DNA from: CAZUDI01 sp964618975
GTDB taxonomy: Bacteria; Desulfobacterota; Desulfomonilia; UBA1062
NCBI GenBank assembly: GCA_964618975.1
Contig: CAZUDI010000031.1
Coordinates: forward strand, 1-42,212
Length of the DNA stretch: 42,212 nt
Direction of reading: 5' to 3'
In this document: positions 1 to 6,942 of the stretch, in pieces
How positions within the stretch are numbered: the first letter of the stretch is position 1
Layout: each line of letters opens with the position of its first letter
Notes under the pieces: generated by a model
Seen by the model: the letters and a program-made list of their open reading frames with translations, nothing else
What the model was told of the DNA's origin: nothing
The model's database searches: none
Translations under genes and position numbers: made by a program

Positions 1-1319
1 TGGCCGGCAGCATCACGCTGGTCTGGGGCATGGGCCACTACCGCTGCAATAACATCGACGGGTCGTTCCAGGTCGTCTACACCAACACCCCGCTCTCCGG
101 CGCCATGCGCGGCTTCGGCAACCCCGAGGTCATGTGGGCCGTCGATCAGCTCCTGCACGAGGCCGCGGTCAAGCTCGGACTCGACCCGGTGGAGGTGGCG
201 CTCAAGAACGCCAAAAAGCCCGGTGAGCCGGCGAACATGGGGGGCCTGCCCCTCGAAAGCACCTATCTCGACGACTGCATCAAACAGGGCGCCGAGGCCA
301 TCGGCTGGAAGGAAAAATACGGCAAGAACAAGGGCGGCAGCAAAACCAAGAAGCGCGGCGTCGGCATATCCACCATGACGCACTGCAGTGATGGCTGGCC
401 CCTGCTGCTGGCACACTCCGGCGCCATTATCAAGTTCAACGAGGACGGCACGATCCACCTCAACTGCCACCCCGGTTCGCCCGGCACCCATATCTGGGGC
501 TCACTCGCACAGGTTGCGGCCGAGACCATCGGCATTCCGGTCGAAGACGTGCACATCTCCGGCATGAACACCGACGTGACGGTTTTCGACCTCGGGTCCC
601 ATGCCAGCCGTTCGATGTACGTAACCGGCAACGCGGTCAAGGTGGCTGCCCAGAAGGCCAAGGCAGAGCTTCTCGCCTATGCCGGGAAGATGATGTGGGA
701 GGATCCCGAAAATCTTGATGTCGACGGTCGCGAGATCTATGTCAAGTCAATGCCGACCAATCGCATCACGGTGAAAGAAGTCGCTCACGAAGCCATCTTC
801 GGCGCCCGCGGCGACGGATACACCCCCGCAGGCGTTGGCTGCTGGAACAGCACATACGCCTCACCACCAACCGCGGCCTACTACGCCGAGGTAGAGGTGG
901 ACACCGAGACCTACGAGGTCAAGGTGCTGAACTTCGTCACCGCAATGGACTGCGGCAAGGCCATCAACCCCATGAGCGTGGAAGGCCAGTGTGAAGGCGG
1001 CATCCAGAACGGTCTGGGAGCCGGTCTCACCGAGAACTACGTCTACAACGAGAAGACCGGCGAACCGCTCAGCCTCAACTTCACCAGCTACAAGATGCCG
1101 GGAGCCCTCGACATGCCGGATGAGACCCAGATCATCATCATCGACAAGCCCGATCCCAAGGGTCCCTACGGCGCCAAGGGCGTGGGCGAGCCAGCCCTGG
1201 TGGGCATCGCCCCGGCCATTGCCAACGCGATTTATGACGCCATCGGCGTTCGGGTCTACGATCAGCCGATCACCCCGGAGAAGCTGATGCAGGCCATGAA
1301 GGAAAAGGCCTCCCGCTGA
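1..1319 (+). CDS. Xanthine dehydrogenase-family molybdopterin-binding subunit, C-terminal part (5' truncated by window)
   Basis: This is the large, molybdopterin-binding subunit of a molybdenum hydroxylase, which hydroxylates or dehydroxylates an aromatic, N-heterocyclic or aldehyde substrate. The frame is already open at base 3, so the gene starts upstream; about 439 residues are visible. The segment around MRGFGNPEV, the GNAV segment after a Ser-rich stretch, and the C-terminal AKGVGEPALVG segment are family hallmarks. The Glu of GVGE corresponds to the catalytic base of this superfamily. The C-terminus is complete, ending in a Lys/Glu-rich helix. A PadR regulator and a MocA-like cofactor enzyme follow, which fits a molybdenum enzyme locus. 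Family assignment is firm. The substrate (xanthine, nicotinate, hydroxybenzoyl-CoA, aldehyde and so on) cannot be decided from this half alone. Confidence 0.9.
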   Translation, partial: AGSITLVWGMGHYRCNNIDGSFQVVYTNTPLSGAMRGFGNPEVMWAVDQLLHEAAVKLGLDPVEVALKNAKKPGEPANMGGLPLESTYLDDCIKQGAEAIGWKEKYGKNKGGSKTKKRGVGISTMTHCSDGWPLLLAHSGAIIKFNEDGTIHLNCHPGSPGTHIWGSLAQVAAETIGIPVEDVHISGMNTDVTVFDLGSHASRSMYVTGNAVKVAAQKAKAELLAYAGKMMWEDPENLDVDGREIYVKSMPTNRITVKEVAHEAIFGARGDGYTPAGVGCWNSTYASPPTAAYYAEVEVDTETYEVKVLNFVTAMDCGKAINPMSVEGQCEGGIQNGLGAGLTENYVYNEKTGEPLSLNFTSYKMPGALDMPDETQIIIIDKPDPKGPYGAKGVGEPALVGIAPAIANAIYDAIGVRVYDQPITPEKLMQAMKEKASR

Positions 1320-1411
1320 GGGGGCAACGGGCGGAAGGGGGGCTGACGGGGACTTGTGGGTCCTCCCGGGGCTCATTTCCCAGGATTCCCCGCTCCCGCT
1401 TTTCGAGAAAT

Positions 1412-1447
1412 GGACGGCGAAGGGTTCGTTGCGGCCCTTCGCCGTCC
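1412..1447 (+). terminator. Hairpin after the molybdenum hydroxylase gene
   Basis: A perfect 13-bp stem (GGACGGCGAAGGG paired with 1435-1447) encloses a 10-nt loop, about 90 nt beyond the stop codon. It is followed by C residues rather than a U tract. Its position between two transcription units makes it a likely terminator, of the same U-less type seen elsewhere in the window. Confidence 0.6.
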
Positions 1448-1580
1448 CCCCGGGAAGCGCGTTCCCGGGAACTGAGGGCCGGTAAACCCGCGGTAACCCG
1501 CGAGTGGAATATGAGGGCACAGGGCCCTTGGCCGGGGAAGGATTCCCGGGGGCTACGGGGCGGAGAGGGGTCAAAAAATT

Positions 1581-1616
1581 TTGGACGGGTATTCCGGGCT
1601 GGAATATTCCAGGCTG
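1581..1616 (+). promoter_or_regulatory. Probable promoter/operator of the PadR gene
   Basis: A perfect 14-bp palindrome, CTGGAATATTCCAG (1599-1612), lies about 30 bp before the PadR start codon. It overlaps a direct repeat, ATTCCGGGCTG (1591-1601) and ATTCCAGGCTG (1606-1616). A TTGGAC box at 1581-1586 could be the -35, which would put the palindrome over the -10 region. PadR proteins commonly repress their own promoters through such dyads, so autoregulation is a reasonable inference. Confidence 0.45.
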
Positions 1617-1639
1617 TAAGGGTTTTCAGGACAGAGACG

Positions 1640-2212
1640 ATGAGAAACAGGGAGACAACGGGCTATGTGGTGCTGGGGGTCCTCAAGACCGGCGCCATGC
1701 ACGGCTACGAGATCCGCAAGTTCATGGCACGGCACCTGGACGGCATCTGGAATGTCGGCACCAGCCAGCTCTACGCCCTGCTGCACCGGCTCGAGGCCGA
1801 GGAAGGCCTGGTGAAGGGGCGCATCTGGCAGATGGACAACCGCCTGCAGAAGCGCATCTTCACCCTCACCCCCCGGGGGGAGGCCCGCTTCGAGGCCTGG
1901 GTGCACAGCCCCACCCGGCATGTGCGCGATCTGCGCCTGGAGTTTCTCACCAAGCTCTTCTTCCTCAACTACCTGGACCTCCCGGGGGGGACCCGGCTGA
2001 TCGAGGCCCAGCGGGCGCTGCTCGAGGACCTCAAGCACAAGGTGGAGCAGGATCACGCCCGCCAGACGGAGGCCTTCGGCCGGGTCGTGCGGGGCTTCCG
2101 GCGTGCCCAGTTCGAGGCCTGCCTGAACTGGCTCGAGGACGAGGCCCGGCCCTTCGTCGGGGACGCCCCCCAGGGGCGCCGGGGGGGGAGCGGTGATGCC
2201 GGCGAGCGCTAA
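1640..2212 (+). CDS. PadR-family transcriptional regulator
   Basis: This 190-residue cytoplasmic DNA-binding protein has an N-terminal PadR winged helix (about residues 5-85). The recognisable pattern is YVVLGVLKTGAMHGYEIRKF, followed by a region ending in LHRLEAEEGLVKGR. The C-terminal half is helical (LLEDLKHKVEQDHARQTEAF), as in the PadR C-terminal (Vir_act_alpha_C) dimerisation domain. I chose the ATG at 1640 because the winged helix begins immediately after it and the longer upstream extension is Arg/Gly-rich with no family resemblance; the ribosome site is only a weak CAGGA. The gene overlaps the next one by 17 nt, so the two are probably translationally coupled. It may control the adjacent hydroxylase, but the ligand is unknown. 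Confidence 0.85.
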   Translation: MRNRETTGYVVLGVLKTGAMHGYEIRKFMARHLDGIWNVGTSQLYALLHRLEAEEGLVKGRIWQMDNRLQKRIFTLTPRGEARFEAWVHSPTRHVRDLRLEFLTKLFFLNYLDLPGGTRLIEAQRALLEDLKHKVEQDHARQTEAFGRVVRGFRRAQFEACLNWLEDEARPFVGDAPQGRRGGSGDAGER

Positions 2213-2807
2213 GTGGATCAGCGGGGTGGTCCTGGCGGCCGGCGAGGCGCGGCGCCTCGGGCAGACCAAGCAGCTGCTCGCCTTCCGGGGCACCACGCTC
2301 GTGGGCGCGGTGCTGGAGCAGGCCCGGCGCTCGCGCCTGGACGAGCTCGTCCTGGTGCTGGGGCACGATGCCCAGCGCATTCGGGAAGCGGTCGATCTCG
2401 AGGGGCTGAAGGTGGTCGTCAACGGGGGTTACCGCCTGGGGCAGAGCACCTCCCTCAAGGCGGGGCTGGCCCAGGTCTCGCCGCAGGCCGACGCGGCGAT
2501 GTTTCTGCTGGGGGACCAGCCCCTGGTGGACGGCGGCCTGATCGACACGCTGATTGCGGCCTTTGAAACGGGCACGCACCCGATCGTCATCCCCTGCTCC
2601 GGGGGGCAGCGCGGCAACCCGGTGATCATCGGGCGCGAGCTCTTCGGTGAGCTGGCCGAGACGGCCAGCGGCGATGCCGGGGCCCGGGTGCTCTTCGAGC
2701 GTCATGCGTCAAGCCTCCGCTTCGTGGAGCTGGGCAGCCGCGGCATCCACGTGGATGTGGACACCCCGGAGGACTACCGCCACCTGCTGGCCCTCGATCA
2801 GGCTTGA
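2196..2807 (+). CDS. mocA: MocA-like molybdenum cofactor nucleotidyltransferase (MobA-like NTP transferase)
   Basis: A protein of about 203 residues of the MobA/MocA fold. It likely transfers CMP from CTP to molybdopterin, giving the cytosine dinucleotide cofactor used by xanthine-dehydrogenase-family enzymes. The N-terminal nucleotide-binding motif VVLAAGEARRLGQTKQLL is present (residues about 9-26), as are the metal-binding LLGDQP segment near residue 106 and the HVDVDTPEDY signature near the C-terminus. The usual G in AAGxSxRxG is replaced by A at one position (AAGEARRLG), a common variation. Start: ATG 2196 follows a GGGGAG site; GTG 2193 directly before it is an alternative. The molybdenum hydroxylase upstream supports the role. 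The exact nucleotide (CTP or GTP) is inferred from context. Confidence 0.8.
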   Translation: MPASAKWISGVVLAAGEARRLGQTKQLLAFRGTTLVGAVLEQARRSRLDELVLVLGHDAQRIREAVDLEGLKVVVNGGYRLGQSTSLKAGLAQVSPQADAAMFLLGDQPLVDGGLIDTLIAAFETGTHPIVIPCSGGQRGNPVIIGRELFGELAETASGDAGARVLFERHASSLRFVELGSRGIHVDVDTPEDYRHLLALDQA

Positions 2808-2935
2808 GCGCCCGGGGATGCCGCCGGAAGGCGCGACTTGAGCCAGAGGTGCGGGGGCCTTTGTCGACCTGTCCCGGTGATCGATGGGTGTCGGCGAGAC
2901 ACAGGGCAGGCGCTGAGGAGGGCTGATCCGCTCCC

Positions 2936-4534
2936 TTAAGGGCGTTCCTCGGCCCAGCGGCCGTCGCTGAAGGTCCACAGGAGGGGGCGGCCGTTGGCTG
3001 CCAGACCGCAGAGGCGCACCTCGTCCAGGGTGGCCAGGAGCGTGACCTCGGTCCAGCGCGCGGTGTCGAGGTAGTCCCTCAGGAAGGCGGCCGTATCTTC
3101 ATCGGGCGGGTTTTCGATCAGCGCGGGAGGGATCTCGATGGCCGCGCTGAAGACGCGCGGGTTGTCGTCCAGGCCGCGCGGGCGTGGCAGGATGCGGATG
3201 GTGCCGCGATAGTGCAGCCTCAGGTCGAAGGCGGCGGACCCGCAAAAGACCGTCAGGGTGGCCGGGCTGTGGTAGCAGTTGAAGTCGTTGAGGGTGGCGT
3301 GCCACTGGCAGTCCAGGACCCAGGGCCACGTATGCGGGCAATCCGGCCACAGGCCGTCCGGGTGGCGCACGTAGAGGCGGTCTTCGGTGTTTGCGGTAAG
3401 CGTGAGGCCGGAGCGGTCCTCGGGGGTGTTCTCCAGGGGTTCTCCCTGAAGGGGCAGGTCCGTGCGATGGAAGACCCAGGCCGCAGAGGACGTTTCCCGA
3501 AGGTCCTTCTCGTAATAGCCCGTGCTGCCGTAGGCGTTGGTGCCCTCGACCCGCAGGAGGCGGTGGACGCAGTTGCGGCCGGTCTTGGTGATGCTGATGC
3601 GGTCGGTGATCGAGGCGCGCCCGTGAGCGGTGTCGATCTTGGGCTGCAGGCGCCAGTCTTCGGCGGGCAGCTGGATGAGGGGGTCGGCCGCGCCGTGCTG
3701 GTCTTCGTAGGTGCTGGGCATGAACAACGCGTCGAGGCCCGAGATGTCGAAGTCGAACAGGCGCGTGTACATGTCGCCGTAGCGGTTGATGATGAAGTGC
3801 GTCGAGCCGCTGGAGCTGACGCGTACGGCCTGGAAGCGCCCGCGATAGGGCATGCCGATCTCGTAGCTGTAATCCCTGGGCAGCCAGGGGTCGTTGAAGG
3901 TCAGGGTGTTACCGCCCGGGTTGAGCATGATGATGTGGGAACACTTGCCCGCGCCCACCGCGTGCAGGTTGCCGGCCGGGTCTGTCCAGCAGCCGTCCTC
4001 CTCGAGAGAGACCACCGAGAAGTCCCAGGTGACGAGGTCCTCTCTCAGCTGCATGCCGGGACCGTACCAGAAGGGGAAGCCCCAGGCCTTCTGCCAGTGG
4101 AACTCCTCGATGGCGCGGTTGGCCTTCCACATGGTGTAGATCTGGCGCTGGGAATTGAGCGCGATGATGTGCTCGTCGTCCATGGCCAGCTCGGTGACCT
4201 CGCCCAAAAGGCCCGAGGGCAGGCCCGTGAGCACGACCCAGGGGCCGTCGAGGCCGGTGCGCTGCACGTTGGGCTTGACCTGGATGTCGCCTTCCACGAT
4301 CCGGGCGTAGTAGCGGCTGTTGTGCGAGGCCTGGTTGCCGCGGAAGAAGACGTGCTCGCCGGGGATGACCGGGGCCGGGTCCTCCCCGGCGAAGGCGTCC
4401 GTCCCGGCGGCTTCCTGCGTGGCCCCTGCATCGGCTATTCCCGCCGCGGCGTTTCCATCGGATGACCGACAGCCCGCCAGCAGGCACACCACCAGCAATA
4501 CCAGCATAGTAATTGTAAACCGGAAGGACTGCAT
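2936..4534 (-). CDS. Lipoprotein of unknown function
   Basis: I do not recognise this 532-residue protein. It begins with a classic lipoprotein signal: about 20 residues with a hydrophobic core (TMLVLLVVCLLAGC) ending in a LLAGC lipobox, so the mature protein would be lipid-anchored. A short Ala/Asp/Gly-rich linker follows, then a Trp/Tyr/Asp-rich region with many short strand-like segments; a beta-propeller or other all-beta fold is plausible but unproven. Several Cys residues in the body (for example around CWTDP, GKCSH, PDCPHTW, DCQWH) could form disulfides after export. The start at 4534 was chosen because it has a GAGGAGG site directly upstream and gives a clean signal. The longer open frame upstream reads through an intergenic repeat. 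It ends facing the mocA-like gene (convergent). Confidence 0.7.
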   Translation of the reverse strand: MQSFRFTITMLVLLVVCLLAGCRSSDGNAAAGIADAGATQEAAGTDAFAGEDPAPVIPGEHVFFRGNQASHNSRYYARIVEGDIQVKPNVQRTGLDGPWVVLTGLPSGLLGEVTELAMDDEHIIALNSQRQIYTMWKANRAIEEFHWQKAWGFPFWYGPGMQLREDLVTWDFSVVSLEEDGCWTDPAGNLHAVGAGKCSHIIMLNPGGNTLTFNDPWLPRDYSYEIGMPYRGRFQAVRVSSSGSTHFIINRYGDMYTRLFDFDISGLDALFMPSTYEDQHGAADPLIQLPAEDWRLQPKIDTAHGRASITDRISITKTGRNCVHRLLRVEGTNAYGSTGYYEKDLRETSSAAWVFHRTDLPLQGEPLENTPEDRSGLTLTANTEDRLYVRHPDGLWPDCPHTWPWVLDCQWHATLNDFNCYHSPATLTVFCGSAAFDLRLHYRGTIRILPRPRGLDDNPRVFSAAIEIPPALIENPPDEDTAAFLRDYLDTARWTEVTLLATLDEVRLCGLAANGRPLLWTFSDGRWAEERP

Positions 4535-4550
4535 ACCCCACCTCCTCGCA

Positions 4551-4645
4551 ATGACATGATAAATCATGGGTATGAACCCCAGGGCAAGCCCTGGACCTCC
4601 TCGAGTCCGCAAGAAGCAAGGGAATTCAACCCATTGTGATTAAGA
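4551..4645 (+). repeat. Dispersed intergenic repeat, copy A
   Basis: Shares the core ATCATGGGTATGAACCCCAG and the tail GCAAGGGAA...GTGATTA with copies B-E. The first half contains an inverted repeat CCAGGGC-AA-GCCCTGG that can fold into a hairpin. This copy lies on the + strand, opposite to the lipoprotein gene whose 5' end it adjoins, so it is the one copy not oriented with its downstream gene. When translated, the repeat gives a recurring spurious peptide (GLALGFIPMIY). Confidence 0.75.
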
Positions 4646-4893
4646 TAGTCGCCGGCGGAGAGGGTGTCAATGCAAGCATCGTACGGGGAGATCCGGGCAG
4701 GGGCGCCGGTTTAAGGGAATCACAGCATGGCGCTGCCCATGAGGGAAAGCGCCTCCGTTTTCGCGCGGCAGAAGGCCCGGGCCCGCACGAGCGGATCTTT
4801 CGTGGGTGCTGACCCTGCCAGAGGGCCCCCACCAGGCGTCATTGAATCACGATATCCAATTCCCTTCAGGCCGCCAGGGGGGGCAACCTGACG
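4646..4893. other. Intergenic stretch, no gene recognised
   Basis: With the neighbouring repeat and hairpin, this fills the roughly 410-bp gap between the lipoprotein gene and the unrecognised membrane-anchored gene. The open frames here are short, compositionally odd and lack ribosome sites. I see no promoter I would defend. Confidence 0.5.
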
Positions 4894-4931
4894 CCCGGGG
4901 CAGCGCCGTCTCTTCCTCCGGCACTGCCCCG
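4894..4931 (-). terminator. Hairpin ending the SDR operon
   Basis: Reading leftward, this starts 15 nt after the stop codon at 4947. CCGGGGCAG (4894-4902) pairs with CTGCCCCGG (4923-4931); after one mismatch, GCCG pairs with CGGC around a 10-nt loop. No U tract follows. Position and stability suggest it terminates the minus-strand pair 4947-6418. Confidence 0.6.
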
Positions 4932-4946
4932 GAGTGCCCGCAGGGC

Positions 4947-5594
4947 TTAGAGGCCCACCCAGGGGGAGGGGACGCCGTAGACGATGAAGGGCGAGGGGTT
5001 GCACGCCCCGCCGCCGAGGCCCAGGCTGCCGAAGCCGATGAAGAGCCCGGCGTTGATCTTGCGCAGTTCGTCATGCATGGTGTGCACGGCGCCGCGGTTG
5101 TGCGGGCCGTAGTCCAGGTGGAAGGCCTCCCTGTCGTCGTAGGCCGAGCGGTCAAGGCAGGTGTTCATCCGGCGGGTGCGGCTGACGGTGACCCGGCCGC
5201 TAAAGCTTTTCAGGAAGAGGTTGTAGCCCCAGCCCTGACCGGACTCGCCGGGGGTGAAGGCCTTGCCGATCCATTTGCCGGGGCCGAAAAAGTGGTCGGT
5301 GTAGAAATCCACTCCCGCGGCCATGATCCCGCGCGGCAGGTTCATGGCCTGGTATTCGCCCGTCAACTCGTCCATCATCGGGCAGGCCGCGGCGTGGTAG
5401 AGCTGCTTGAACCGTGCCTTGGAGAGCGCGAGGATGTCGTGAAGACCGGCATCCTCAGGTGATTTGCCGAGGATGTCCTCCATCGTCAGGCCCTTGGGGC
5501 CGCCGCCGTTTTGCAGGATGTTGATGAGGGTCACCCCCAGCAGCCCCAGGGATGAGGATCCCACACTCCATAGCAGGGTCTTTTTCAGATTCAT
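4947..5594 (-). CDS. Membrane-anchored protein of unknown function
   Basis: A 215-residue protein I do not recognise with confidence. Residues about 5-27 (LLWSVGSSSLGLLGVTLINI) form one hydrophobic segment, either a signal anchor or an uncleaved leader. The rest is soluble, with a central GPGKWIGKAF stretch and a C-terminal LRKINAGLFIGFGSLGLGGG segment followed by a Pro-rich end. The alternation of short hydrophobic strands is reminiscent of small lipid-binding barrel domains of the GXWXG/DUF4334 kind, but that is only an impression. The ATG at 5594 has a strong GGAGGAG site. It lies 11 nt downstream of the SDR gene, so the two form an operon and may act on the same hydrophobic substrate. Confidence 0.7.
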   Translation of the reverse strand: MNLKKTLLWSVGSSSLGLLGVTLINILQNGGGPKGLTMEDILGKSPEDAGLHDILALSKARFKQLYHAAACPMMDELTGEYQAMNLPRGIMAAGVDFYTDHFFGPGKWIGKAFTPGESGQGWGYNLFLKSFSGRVTVSRTRRMNTCLDRSAYDDREAFHLDYGPHNRGAVHTMHDELRKINAGLFIGFGSLGLGGGACNPSPFIVYGVPSPWVGL

Positions 5595-5605
5595 GCGCTC
5601 CTCCT

Positions 5606-6418
5606 TCAGGCCCCACGGCCCACAAAGCTGTCCATGACGTCCCGGGCACCGGCGAGATCCAGGATGGCGTCGAAGATCCTGGGCGGCAGCAGTTTGAGGG
5701 CCATGGTGAGGTGCATGCTCGCAGGCGGCAGCATCAGCACGGGGGTGCCCTTCTTGGTGGCCTTTACGATCTTGCGGGCGGCGTAATCGGGCTTGAGGAA
5801 GGGGCTCAGCAGCATCGGCTTGCAGCCCTTGAACATGCCCGTTTCGATGAAATAGGGACACACCACCGTGGTGTGGATGTCGTGGTAGCCGAACTTTATG
5901 AGCTCGCGTCTGAGGGCCTCCAGCATTCCCACCTCCGCGAATTTGCTGGCGGCATAATCCGAGAGCAGCGGCATGCCCATCAGTCCGCTGGAGGAGGCCA
6001 CGTGCACCAGCGATCCGCGCCGGCGCTCGAGCATGTCGGGCAGGAAGGCCTTGGTGAAGTGCACATGCCCCCAGTAGTTGATCTCCATGGTTCGGCGCAT
6101 CTCCTTTAGGGTGAGATCCATGAACGACTTGCCCGCGACCGTCCCGGCGTTGTTCACCAGGACGTCGATGGGCCCGAAATCGGCCCGAAAGCGTTCGGCG
6201 GTTCTGTCCACCGCGGCCGGATCGGCGATGTCGCAGACGTATGAGGCCGCGTTCACCAGACGCTGGTGAACCTCGGCCTCCACCGTCGCCAGCGCATCTG
6301 GGTTGATGTCGACGAGGGCCACATGGGCGCGCTCCTCGGCGAAGTAGTGGGCCATCAGGCGGCCGATGCCGCTGCCGGCCCCGGTGATGAGGACGTTGCA
6401 ACCGTTGAGATGTTTCAT
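5606..6418 (-). CDS. Short-chain dehydrogenase/reductase (SDR), RDH/17beta-HSD11-like
   Basis: A 270-residue classical SDR that oxidises or reduces an alcohol/ketone with NAD(P). The cofactor motif TGAGSGIG is at residues 11-18. An Asp ends the second strand (ALVDIN), which favours NAD over NADP. NNAG lies near residue 90, a catalytic Ser in the VASSSG segment, and the catalytic YAASK near residue 155. The pattern after the active site (VCPYFIETGMF) resembles the SDR16C group of retinol- and steroid-type dehydrogenases, suggesting a lipophilic substrate; that is inference. Start 6418 has GGGAGG eight bases upstream. The frame stays open much further upstream but without family similarity. It is first in an operon with the 215-residue protein and is preceded by repeat B. 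Confidence 0.88.
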   Translation of the reverse strand: MKHLNGCNVLITGAGSGIGRLMAHYFAEERAHVALVDINPDALATVEAEVHQRLVNAASYVCDIADPAAVDRTAERFRADFGPIDVLVNNAGTVAGKSFMDLTLKEMRRTMEINYWGHVHFTKAFLPDMLERRRGSLVHVASSSGLMGMPLLSDYAASKFAEVGMLEALRRELIKFGYHDIHTTVVCPYFIETGMFKGCKPMLLSPFLKPDYAARKIVKATKKGTPVLMLPPASMHLTMALKLLPPRIFDAILDLAGARDVMDSFVGRGA

Positions 6419-6440
6419 CCGTTTCCCCTCCCGCATGCAT

Positions 6441-6525
6441 CTTATTGGATTTTGCTCGCATTCCCTTGCCGCTGGCGGAGTCATGGGGGCAGGACCAGCC
6501 CTGGGCCCATACCCATGATCAATGC
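6441..6525 (-). repeat. Dispersed intergenic repeat, copy B
   Basis: On the minus strand this reads ATCATGGGTATGGGCCCAGG, then a GC hairpin, and a GGCAAGGGAATGCGAGCAAAA tail, aligning along its length with copies A and C. Its tail points at the SDR gene and stops about 20 bp before the SDR start codon, within its presumed 5' leader. Confidence 0.75.
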
Positions 6526-6869
6526 CATTGTCGTAGGCCAAAGCCGATTTGGCAACCGGGGAAGAATGGGGGGATAACCACAGGTATAAACTGTGGTTGT
6601 GGGGCCGGGGAAAAGCCCCCCGGGCGAGGTGAACCCGACCAGACCGAAATACGAGGTATCGCCGACGAAGGCAACATAAAAGGCGCCGTCGTTTACATGC
6701 TCCTGGATCCTGTCCGCCAAGCCCGCGGGCTGGATGGGATTCGAGGATGCGGCGCGTCTCAGGTCTGCGGGACAACCTGTGGCAGGCCTGAACCCATGGC
6801 CGGGGCGACCAGGGTGAAGGGGAGGGCACCGGCTTGAGGGGCTTCTGCCGATTTTCCTGAAAATGGGGG
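6526..6869. other. Intergenic region between divergent units, with an inverted repeat
   Basis: Lies between the leftward SDR operon and the rightward desaturase operon. The clear element is an interrupted perfect dyad, AACCACAG-N7-CTGTGGTT (6576-6598), which could be an operator or a small hairpin. A 79-codon minus-strand open frame (6481-6720) crosses it, but there is no ribosome site and no family match, so I do not call it a gene. Confidence 0.45.
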
Positions 6870-6910
6870 TTGACTAATGCCCCCACACAAGTTAGTAAAT
6901 AATAACAAAC
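6870..6910 (+). promoter_or_regulatory. Promoter with shared operator, site 1
   Basis: A TTGACT -35 box (6870-6875) is followed after 15 bp by the 20-bp AT-rich dyad GTTAGTAAATAATAACAAAC (6891-6910), which covers the -10 region. It matches the GTTA-N8-TAAC pattern found at six other places. The same geometry recurs at site 4, where the following AAAATGG is also identical. It drives the desaturase operon starting at 6943. Confidence 0.75.
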
Positions 6911-6942
6911 AAAATGGAATGTATGTTCACGAGGAGGTCACT

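Noticed and set aside
3212..4465. A long plus-strand frame opposite the lipoprotein gene
   Set aside because: Ala/Gly/Val-rich, without a ribosome site, and antisense to a gene with a clear lipoprotein signal.
6481..6720. A 79-codon minus-strand frame between the SDR and desaturase operons
   Set aside because: No ribosome site, no family match, and it runs through repeat B.
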